Assembly: GCA_014526335.1 (NCBI GenBank)
Contig: JACTAT010000006.1
Span: forward strand, 2,415,819-2,479,818
From: Chrysaora quinquecirrha
Taxonomy: Eukaryota > Cnidaria > Scyphozoa > Semaeostomeae > Pelagiidae
Direction: 5' to 3'
Length of the DNA stretch: 64,000 nucleotides
This document shows, piece by piece, positions 11,101-23,100 of the stretch (position 1 is the stretch's first letter; every line of letters begins with the position of its first letter). The notes under the pieces are model-generated. The model worked only from the letters and a program-made list of their open reading frames with translations. It was not told the DNA's origin and did not search any database. The position numbers and the translations under genes were made by a program.

Positions 11101-14100
11101 AGGTCAAGTCAAGGTCAAGTCAAGGTCAAGTCAAAGTCGAGGTCACGTTAAAGTCAAGGTCAAGTTAAAGTCAAGGTCACGTTAATGTAAAGATCACGTC
11201 AAAATCAGGGTCAAGAAAAGTCAAGCCAAATCAAGTTAAGTCATGTCAAATCAAGTCAAGTTAAGTCAATTCAAACCAAGTCAAGTTAAGCCACGCTAAG
11301 TCAAGTTAAGTCAATAAAACCAAGCCAAGTTAAGTCAAGAAAAGACAGAAAAATTCAAGTCAAGTCACTGTTAATCGAGTCAAACGGATTTGATTTACAC
11401 AAAAGAAGGCAAGTCAAGTCAAGGTGAAACGAAATTAAACGAACATGTCACTCAAAGCAGTGGTTAACATGAAAGACATCCCATTGTTGTTCAAGAGAAA
11501 GACGAGAGCAAGTGACAAAAAAGAAAATAGGACTGCAAACAACAGACGAAGGAAACAGCATAGAAAAATGCTGTCCATGGTACAGTACAGTTTATCAGGA
11601 GCAGCAAACTTACGCTACAAAATGAACTAAAAAACAAGCTTGAAACGTTCATAATAATCAAGAACTTACTTCGAGTCAGGTCAAGAAAAAGTTCATCGAT
11701 TCCTTTATTCATTTTCGCCGAGGTGTGAAAATGTTTGGCACCAACAGACTTAGCATATCTGAAAAGAAAGAAAAGAATATGCAAGAAGTGTCGTCAGAAA
11801 TCTTAATATTTTCAATCGGTTTGAATGATAGCAAGTAATCATTATAAGATAGACTGATGGATGGTGAGGATAATTTTCCAAGACAAAGCATGTAAAACAA
11901 GAGGGGTTCTTTCAGAAAAACAGTGTACAGGTGAGCCTCCTTGGCGTCAAAATGTGCATCCGAATGGAGATCTATAGATCCTGAAAAGATATCCGAATGG
12001 ATACCAAATACCGTGAAATACAAATCCGAAAAATGGACAAATACCTAGACTAACATAGCGTAGCGGTCATAAAGGCTGACGTCATTACTTTGATCTTCGA
12101 CGTGATCTTTTATACGGAATACCGGAGGATCTTTCAAGGCCGAGGAGAGTCGTATTCGAAACAGAAAATCGACCCCAAACGATACTGCAATCCAAATTTG
12201 ACAGGATACCCAAGACAAAGATGCTACCCAAAAGTATACCAAAATTTAATGTGACACCTGAATGTATACCGAAATTGGCAAAATTAGCAGTTCATATGTG
12301 CCCATACCCACATGCACCATGGAAGAATCCCCACCCCTGTGTTAACAAAGTAAGACTTACTCTTCTGCAACTTCTGCATCCACATGTCTGTCTTTATCTA
12401 AGTCGGTTTTGTTTCCTAGAAATGAAAACAATTCATTGAATCTACAGATATACAAAGCAAGATGATAAAACTGCAAAAAGGCTCCTGGCAGAACAATCAA
12501 ACCCTGTTGGTCTAACATTTTCAATTTGCTTTGCAAGAAATGTTTGACAGTTCGTCCATGAGCAGAAATAATCTTAATTTGCTGCACAATGTTTTTGTAA
12601 AACTTCAAAACTTTCTTCTTGTCACAAGCAAAGAATGTTTGACAATCAATGTTTTGTGAGTTGCTGACCGGGACAACATTTTGTTTGACAAGCCAATTTA
12701 AGATGTTTGACAAACAATTTTTGATTGTTTGGCTACGGCCTAAATCCATAGTTAATAGTAAAAGACATATTATTTACCTGCAATACATAGACAAATATCA
12801 TCACCCAACATTTTTCTTAATTCTTTCACCCAATTTTTCACCTGAATATCAAGGAAAAGAAATTAACGCATGCCTGTGAGTGTTGTAAAACAGCGTGGAG
12901 AAAGTAGAAGCAAAACGACAACTTATCTCAATATTTATTCACATGGGACCATCACAGGCAGCCATCCCAACTCATACAGTCTACTAAACAGACACCAGGG
13001 ATCTCTTATGCCCACCCAATTTTGGCTAGAGAAAGCATAGAGTTGGTAATGTAATTCCAGATAGCAATTTGTATTGTCAAGTAGAATCAGCATTACCTTT
13101 AAAAATGAATCTTCATCTGTGATATCATAGACCAAGATAGCTCCGTTGCTGAAATGAGGAGGTTGATTTAGATCTGTTAGGCATCATAATCCCTAGCTGC
13201 ATTGTCAAAGTGCTAAGTTTGGCTCTTAAGCTCAGTGAAATCATTGTTGGCTCATGAAGATTAGGGTTTTAGTATCATCAATTGTTGTCTACCACTTATG
13301 AAAAAAGCTGTTTCTGAATGGTTGTGCAGTTGTTTTTTAAAAAACTCAGAAGCGCTGAGCAACAACCAGTGGTCAAATAGACATGAGGTTTAATAATAAA
13401 CGAAGAAAGTTCTCTCCTGCTTACCTGTCTCTATAATAGATAGGACCAAGTGCATGAAATCTCTCTTGGCCAGCAGTGTCCTGTAGGTAAGGAAAAAATA
13501 AATATTAGATACTCTTAGCAGTATTTCCTCAATGAAGTATTCTTGATGCATCAGATAGCAATCATGATGTTGTGTTAAAATGGCAGTTTGTCAATAAATT
13601 CCTATCCAGATATGGTGCACAATGTTTCATTTGATTGGTAATTCAGAAAACTTACCCATATTGCCAAATTTATTCTTTTCCCATCTATATTTAATTTTCG
13701 ATTGAGGAAGGATGCCTGTGTAAAAATGATAAGAATTAAGTTGGTATTAGTTTTGGTTTACTACACCAGTATGAACAGGGCTGGAACCAGCAGAGATGGT
13801 TCCAGCGATACATATAACACCTTACCCAATTGACCTTTAAAACAAGAGGTCAGCAGGATTGAAATATTAAAAAATTGTAGAATATCAAATTTTTTATGCC
13901 AGAATCATATAAAGCATCCAGAAGTTGGGGTAAAAGTGTGACTGTCCATCTGCTGGCAATAAAAGTTTTATGAGCATTCAAAGTTTTCGATTCTGTAAGG
14001 ACTTTGCTTCCCAGAAGTGACTGTTGGTGAAAATTTTCACCCTATTGAGTCTAAACCCTTATGAAACCTGGAAATCTGAACTTCAATTTTAAACATTTCT

Positions 14101-17100
14101 GCAATCGTCAAGAGGCCTGTAATCCAAAACTATAGGAACCCTTGCAACCCTTACACTTATTCTAGCTATACGCTAACCATAACCCATTTCTTTTGAGAGT
14201 TGAGACCAGGTAGACAGGTGTAAACCCCATTGCTCTGAGACTGCACCGAAAAATTTCCTGTCTGCAAAAGGGAGGGGCGTTAGCCATTTTGTAATTGATG
14301 TATATCTATTCAGGTATTTACAAAAAAGGCAAGATTAGATATAGATAGGAATGTTTCACACATCAAATCATTGAATAAATAATTAGGCCTCCATTAGGCC
14401 TATCAAACAAATAACTGCAGCTTTTACCTGTAGCGTTTGCAAATGTTTGTCGTTGAATTTATCTTGACAATATCGAAGTACCAAGCTGGTTTTCCCTACG
14501 CATCCTTCCCCGAGTAGGACGATTTTAAAGTGATTTTTCCGACCTGTAGCAGCCATTTAACCAATTATTTTTATAACTTCACAAATCTTAAGTTCTTTTT
14601 TACTTTATTCGGCTCTTTTACGTCAACTTGAAGTCTCCTGTCTGAAATTCTTAGAAATCTTCGAGGGCCTAATTTTGGGCCTAGTCAAATCCAACGTCAC
14701 TCCAACAAAACAGCATGTACAGAAATACTCAGCCCTGCCCTTCCGTTTTATTTCCAGTTGTAAATAAGAACTTCGCTATTTTAGGTCATCTCTTTGAACA
14801 TGAATTTCAAATTTACTTGAGTTTATTGCAGATAATTTCCAACTTCCAACACCCCACAACAAACTCCACAACTCGCACTTTCATAGAAATTTCAATGATG
14901 CAATTAGTAGAGGGGGGAGGGGGATAGCTGACCATTGGGCCATCAAGAATACCCAGAATTCAACATTCAAACCGCGGCTTAACGCGTGGCAACGCAGAAA
15001 CGATGAAAAGTGGAAGATTCTCACGCAAGCGCAGCATGGCAATGATGACTTTCCAGTGCATAAACAATGGTTGCCAAGCAAGACCAAAGGATTCAGTTTT
15101 GCGGATTGATAAATCTCTGCAGTGCAAGGATCATGACCAACAGAAAAGCGCCAACACTGAGAGCAACAAATCGTTACCAAAACGGATGCATATTTCATTA
15201 AAACATCAATGGTAAGACAACCTGTACTTTCCACTTTTACCTCCCCCACAGCTCCTTTCCTAGAATGAACAAATTGTGGAGCACAGTGAGAAGGTAGAAA
15301 GAAATAGACTAGCTGTAGCCTGCGTGCAACTCCAGCAAGCAGGTCCCAGAAAGAGCTTTCTGAAAGGGAAAAGAACTTGAGGCTGCACAAGGCTAGTAAA
15401 ACCTTCTGTGTCCATAATTCTGTCTGTCCATCTATTTCTTTGGAGTGTGACAGACAAGATTCAAAAATGGGTGAAGTAAAAAACTTAGGGGGTTGTATTG
15501 TTCGTTAAAAGATATTAAAAGACAATGTTTCATGAAATTCTAATTTTTGGAGGCTGCAGTCCTAAGAACAATAGCCACTGTTCCCACTTCTGTTCATGCC
15601 CCATTAGACAAGGCTCATCTGCATGAAAGGAGTTTTCATGCTGCAATGCTTTTGGGGTGGGGAGGTAGTCAAAGAGATGAAACCCTAGACTTATTACATG
15701 AGTCTTATATTTCGATTGAAACTTCTATTCCAAATTTGAATCATAAAGACATGGTAGGGCACAAGGGCGCCGGAAGCAATGCAGGGCGGCGGGGGCAGAA
15801 GCGACAATTCTAGGGCAGAACAATAGGAAAATAAAAGAATTTGGCAATTTTTCTGAGGGCAGGGGGATGCAGCTGCCCCCGCTGCCCCCGTGCTTCTGGC
15901 GCCCCTGGTAGGGCAGGAGATGTTTACCTTCAATATGCATTATCATTTTCTTTCAGTTTTCAAATATTCTGAATGTTTCCTGGAATTCTCCCAAAAGATA
16001 AAGGCTTCATCGTCCAGCAGAATAATCCAGCAGGCAATGGAAAGCAAAGAAATAAAACAGCATTGTCTAATGCATCAAGCCAAAGTGGGTCTGTGGCATC
16101 AGATAAATCTAAAGTTCATGTAAAAAATTACAATTTTACATTACCATCTGTGGCTGTCTGGCAGGATCTGAATGAATTAGAAGCAACCAGAGATCCAACA
16201 GCAGAAATCCACCAAAAAGAATAAACAGAAATAAAGTTAAGAAATCTCATGCTGAAGAATTCATATTGTCACAAGAAACAGAGGAGAATGACAAAATGAG
16301 AAGGTTTGATTTTAATTCTTAAATTAATTTGATTTGTTTGATTTGATCTGTTTTGATTTGATTTGATTTGACTTTGTTTGATTTGGTTGATTTGATTTGA
16401 TTACACTCAATTCAATTTCATTTCTTATGACTTGGTTTGGCTTTACTTGACTTACTTGACTTGACTTGACTTGATTTGACTTGACTGACTTGACTTGACT
16501 TGATTTGACTAGACTTGACTCAACTTGACTTGACTTGACTCCTCCCAACTTGACTCCACCCAACTTGACTTGACTTGACTCAACTGGATTCAACGCGACT
16601 TGACTTGATTTGACTTGACTTGATTTGACTAGACTTGACTCAACTTGACTTGACTCAACCCGACTTGACTTGACTTGACTTAACTTGGTTTTTCTTGACT
16701 TGACTTGACTTGACTTGACTTGACTGACTTGACTTGACTTGATTTGACTAGACTTGACTCAACTTGACTTGACTTGACTCCTCCCAACTTGACTCCACCC
16801 AACTTGACTTGACTTGACTCAACTGGACTCAACGCGACTTGACTTGATTTGACTTGACTTGATTTGACTAGACTTGACTCAACTTGACTTGACTCAACCC
16901 GACTTGACTTGACTTGACTTGACGTGACTGTAGACTTGACTTGGGGATTGGCTTGGTATGGCTAACCCTCACTTGAACTTACGTGATCTTAAACGAATCT
17001 TCTTCTCTTATCATACTGTCTTGTTGTTGTTGTATACAATTTACAATTCTTCGTTTTTTAGAAACAAGGGTGTAAAGAAAGAGGGAAGTTTTGTGCACCC

Positions 17101-20100
17101 ATCAGAGTTCACCCTTAATCGTTCAGTGATTGTTCCAATGTCAAGAGCTGGTATCCGACTTCAGCCATTAAAAAATGCTCCTGTAAGTTGTATTTTTTCA
17201 CTTACAGTAAGATCTGCCTTATCCTTTTCTTCAAAGATATTATCTAAAGTCAACTGACTAGTTGCCGAATGCTAATCAGCGACTATATGGAACTAAATAA
17301 TCGCAATGGACCTGTGTACATAAGCACCCTGACAACTAGGTTACAGCTAGTATGCGTCAGTTTTATCGTATGTATCATAGGTCGACATAAACCTGGCTTA
17401 ATAAGCATTGCTTTTTTATTGATTCTTTTCTTATTTCAGGTACCAAATATTGAAGATAAACATGATGGTGTCGTTTTTACCAGGTAAAGCTACCATTTCG
17501 GTAATTACGTACTTAAGTCTGTTTGATCTACGATATGTTCTTTGAAATGGATTTCTTCTTCACAGTATGTGCGGAAAACGGTTAACGGTAAACTTTCATA
17601 AATATACATAAAACAACACTTAAAGAAGAAAAAATTACCGGTAGTTATGCACCACACCGCCATGGAAACAACGCCAAGGGGAGGCACCGAAATTTTTCAA
17701 AAAGCGAGAGTTTTCATTACCAATTTCGTATTATAAAGTAGCCTGCAGCCACGATTTAGTCTTGGTGCAAAGTTTTACTATCTTATAAGGCTTGTATTCT
17801 TGATTTTTTATGCATTTAAAGTTTACGATGCTTACAGGTCTCAGACAAGTAGTGGTGAAAGTTTCATCTCCAGTCACTTTTCACGGTCGAAGCCGTCATA
17901 GAGTCGGAAACATTGAATGCTCCTAAAATGAATAGTACAAGCGACAGGACAGTGAAACTTTGTACCTCGCTTAAATTTTAGTGCTTTTCTATCATTTAAT
18001 AGAATCGAAAACTCGAATTTTGAAAATTTTCAATCCTGGCGGCCTTCGTCGAAAAGGTCTATTAACCATCACCTCAAACAGTTACTTTACCCGAATAAAT
18101 CTTTTTTCTTTCTTTTCAAGCACCGTCCGAGAAAAAACCAAGGTTTTCCTCCTACCGGAAAAATCTATGATTATTGACAAGATACATATTGACAAACCGA
18201 ATCGGAAAGGATCATCAGAATTCAGAGAACACACAGAGCTTCTACCTGAACCAACATTCGTATTAGAGGAGAATTATAAATCTGATGGAGAGTTGGATGT
18301 CATGGAGTTATCAGATACGGTAAGATAGATTATTATTGTTGTTCTTTGGATAATAGAGTTTACTGCTTTGTTGGGAAGGCCCGTTCATTTTTTATGCTTT
18401 GCAGGGTTTTGATATAGGCTGGCGATCAGAGACTAGGTGTTCACCGTATGATTTCATTAAACGCTTAGGGCGCCTATTTTAAAAACCATCTCAAGAGGAG
18501 GAATTATTTGAGAATTTTTGAATATAAACTAACATTCAGACGAAAACTTTCTGAAGCTCTGAAGTTTTGCAGCAACTAGCAAAAAGTGTCCCTCAATTCC
18601 GTCCATCAGGAGCTTGCACATACACAATCAAAGGATTGCCTGGCACCTACTTGATGAGCAGCTCAACCCGAAAGGGGGCGATTATTCAAGGGAGGGCGTT
18701 TGTTCACGAAGTTAGGTAAACAACGAAAAACCTTGAAGCTAGGAGTTTATAAGAGGAAGAACGGCGTGGATCCCTTGTACAAAATACCTTGTGAAAGTTG
18801 TAACTGTATCGTACAATATTTGTCATGTTCTCATATCTTTTTACGCAGATTAGGAAGCACAATAGACGCTTCCGCAAAAGATGGCCGCCGTTTTTGCCTA
18901 GTGTTTTCCTTAAATTATTTTCGAAAGGAATTCTGGGAATAATTTCCTCAGTTACGTATTTTACATAGCTCCAGACGTTGAATTTGTAGCTAAGGATATT
19001 ATACCCAGAATTCCCTTCGAAAAACCTTAAAAAAACAAGGGATTGACAGAAACGGCGGCCATCTTTTGCGGAAACCTCTATTCATCTCTTGAATTAGTGG
19101 AACGTTCGAATCTCAAAAGTCTTGAAGATTGATCTAGTTGTTTTTAGTCGTTTTTATCCATTATTCAATAGTCGCGGGCAAAATTCCTTAGCTATCTGCT
19201 GAAGTTGGATTATATTTTTCTGCTAAGATTTGACCACATGCTGAAAGTTTTCGAAGTTTGTAATAATGTGGTCTTTTTTGCATCACAAATATAAACCTTT
19301 GCTTTAGAATTAACTGTGACTTTAAAATCGCCAAAGATACAGTAGTTATTATCATAGAGCAGAAAAAGTTATTCACGAGGTTTAAATTTTAGTTTCTAAA
19401 TGTTCCTGCTGAGGTTCTCTCCTTATTGATAATGCAAATGTCTCCTATTTATCTTTAAACATAAATTTACTTTCTACTTTTTAATTTGCTTTCTACTGTT
19501 TTACTGTTAGGTGCCAAATAATTGGGGGGTCTTGATAAATGGGGTTGGTGGGAACTATTTCAAAATATTAATAGACGGGGGTTTTAATAAACTGGTGTGT
19601 GGGGAATTTTATACACTACACTACCTAAGACACTATACTATTTCTATTATACACTACACTACCTAAGATTACACTACTGGGTGTAAACGTTTAGTATATT
19701 ACTGTGTTTTCCTGAGTTATTTCATCAAAAATAAGGGTTATGAAGCGTAGTTTACTCCTTTCCCAAGTGAAATTTTTTCTTCCAAAATTATTTTCTTCCA
19801 AAATTAATAAACGGGGGGTCCTAATAAGGTTCGTAGGGGTGGGGGAAAAAGCTCGAAATTAATAAACAGGGGGACGTTTATTTGGCACCTAAGAGTAAGT
19901 AACTTTCCTCTCTATCTTTAAACACAAATTCGTTAAGTAACTTTTGATAGTTTTGGAACAGATTATTAAACCTGAGTTATTATGTGAAATGTATGGGGTA
20001 GCAGGATTAGGAAGATGCAGAGGAATATCGCAGGAAATCCAACGGGCACATTTACACCTTTGTAGCCAATGTTGGCTCGGAGAGCCCCCTAGTTAGGGAT

Positions 20101-23100
20101 GTCATATCACCTGACAGTCTTCATAAGTAATTTTGGTTGGCAACAACGGTCCCTCTGTGTTTATGGATAGAGATTGGCACAACTCTTCACCATTTGCCTG
20201 GCATACCAAATTTTTAAATTTCTTCTTTAAATTAAAATTCTTCAATTTACCCAACGTCTTACAGTATTAAGAATTTACTTATTCACGTCTTAATTTTTTG
20301 TTAGGACGACCCAAAAATCTCACCAGAAAACAGAGATGAATTTGAGGAAGGGTTGTTTCCAGAAATCGAGCTGACGACACATAAAAAGGAGTACAAAACA
20401 GGAGATGATACCGGGATTGGTGACAAAAAACCTGAGTCATGTAGAGACGATGGACTTTCGTTGCCTCTGATCAATAAAACTGAACCACCGAAAGAGTCTG
20501 TACCTTTACACAGAAATATAACGAAAATGATGTACGCTCATCTTTGCCTGTCTATAAATTATCGCAAGATACGAAGAAAACAGCAAGATATTCACTCAAA
20601 AACAGGTCAACAGTCTCAAAGCGTATCTTGAATGCAGAAAATAAAAGGACTGATAAGTTTGCCAACCGAAAGAAATCTATAAACAATAATAGTAGAAGAA
20701 CTTTCCCTGGGAACGAGTTCGTTGTTGGAAATGCCAGACCAGCTCGGCCTAAGTTTTCAGAGAAACACCAGAAGCGTAATGTACCAGATAAGAAGGTTAT
20801 AGTTATACAGAAAGAAAAACAAGATGTTCCGTGGAATATTGAGAAGAAGTTGAAAGGAAATGATACTAAGGAGATTCTTCCTAGAATTAACGACCAAGCA
20901 TCAGTTGTTGAGAGTGCTACCGAGGAGGAGTCTGGAATTGGAAGTCAGGAGGTTGGTTTTGTGATATTTTGATTTTATTTTTTTATTTCCCACAGTCACA
21001 GCTATTGAAAATCACAGCCTTATAAATTGAGGGAAGATGATAATAATGATCCCATAAGACGGGAACGGCTCCACGTTCCCATCCAAAAGATCTGTACCTT
21101 TTGGGTATGGTTTCATTACGTTTACACAAGAACGGATAGGGAACAGGTCTAAGACCACAATGTACCTGAAAGGTACGGATCTGTTAGATGGACCCTATCT
21201 TTCTCTCTCATGTGAACACGGTATTTTCCCAGTAGGTATTGCGGGACTGATCCTACTCGACGAGCGTGGTTAATTCATCGGAAATTCTAGGGCAGGGAAT
21301 TTTGCAAAATTTTACCCTTACCTTTGTATTTCAGTTCTTTGGGCTGTTTGAAAATTGATAAAAGGAGACTGGAAATTTAATTGGGTGGTTATTTTGAGCA
21401 AAATTAACTCCATGGGGAATTTTTTCAAGCCTGAGAAAAAAGCAATACTTTGTAGATACTGTAGAGCATTTTGGCGAGCATTTCCAAAAACTTACCCTTT
21501 ATTTATGGTTATTTCTTATCTCGATCCTTAAAACCCTTTCTTTTCCTTTATAGATGGAAGTTGAATGTGATGTTGAAATCATGAATATTTCTGAAGAAAT
21601 CGAGCCTGAAATTGAAGAACCAAAGAACCCATCTACAAGTGCTGAAGAAAGTATGAGAAATACCTCTAGGGCTAAGAGTCCGAAAGTCCTGGAAGTAAGT
21701 GACATTTTTTTGAACTCATTACAAACTCTCTGTAGCTACTTTCTAAAACTGAAGTCTTAAAAGGCGATTTTTTTCAAGTTTTGAATGCAACTCTAAAATA
21801 CAGATAAAAAGCTAACATTTCTCTCTCTCTGTCTCTCTGCTCCGCTCATTAATTATTGAAACAAAAACTAGCGTCATACAGTCAACAGTCCCCCACAATA
21901 TAACCGTATTTCTTCGATTGAAAGCCGCTGTTTCAAACCCCCCTCGAGTTAACGCCCTCTGCCCTATGTAAAGCTTGAACTTTTACATGAATGCCCCTTT
22001 CGTTCCTCTCCATCATATCCTTCTTGTGAACGCTCAAACTCACCTACAGTATCAAATCAATTCCCGATTTCGTCTACTGTATTTTCTCGAAGTTTTGGGG
22101 TGGTATCGTGGTAAGCTTTGGTACAATCGTAACGAGTGCAACATTCGTAGCCCGGTTAGCTCAGTCGGTAGAGTATCAGACTTTTAATCTGAGGGTCGCG
22201 GGTTCGAGTCCCTCATCGGGCGGTGATTTTTATTTTTTCTTCACAGAAAACCGTTCTCTTTAGAGTTCCTTTAGTATTTTGCTCGTAAATAAAATGGGCT
22301 ACTTTAAATTCCATAAAAAGCAAAGAACTTTCTTGATATTCCTTGTCGTGAAATTAAATGAAATTTACCTAATATAATAATATATTTGACTATCTAGTAG
22401 GCTAATTTTTACATTGAATTAATTTAAATTTGCTTTATTTTCTAAACTGAAATTAATGGAATAGAGCTATCAGGAAAGTCCCAGGAAATTTTTCGCTCTT
22501 TTTTCTCCTTTAAAGCATTTTATTTTACCCTCTGTTTTCATGTGTTTTAGTATCCACTGCATTTGATGGCAAAGAGTAAAAAAGATTTCATTCAGAGAAA
22601 TAGAGAAGAATTTAGAAAGATCGACATAGATGGTGATGGGTAAGTATTATCTTCGAGATTAATCCATGATTCCTGAATAGAAATTTTCATGACATCTCGT
22701 TCCTTGACGGGTCATTCAGAGCCCGGTTAGCTCAGTCGGTAGAGCATCAGACTTTTAATCTGAGGGTCGCGGGTTCGAGTCCCTCATCGGGCGAAGTTTT
22801 TGTTTTCTTTTTAGATTTTGACACATCCTATCCTCATCCCACTTCGAATTCCGTTCTTCGCAAAACAACAGATAACACTCTTGTTTTTTCATAATTTTCA
22901 TTTATTTAATCTCTAAATTTTGTCAATTTTTTATTTTTATTTTGTCAACTTTCACCAGGCATCTGTCATTATTTGAACTTTTGAAATGCTTCCCAAAAAC
23001 ATTATCAAGACAGCAAGTTGATTATTTGAAAATGGTAAGCACTACATACTTATTAGTAGCATCGTATTTCTTCATTTATCTAATCTACGTACTTTATACT

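Noticed and set aside
14881..15390. 169-codon minus-strand frame
   Set aside because: Antisense to a possible plus-strand exon, no domain, and no splice signals consistent with RAB21, which starts at 14556.
15957..16123. A terminal exon in the first frame after the acceptor at 15956
   Set aside because: The frame is open to 16123, but composition changes after about 15995 and the neighbouring frame matches the phase of exon 7, so a continuing exon is more likely.
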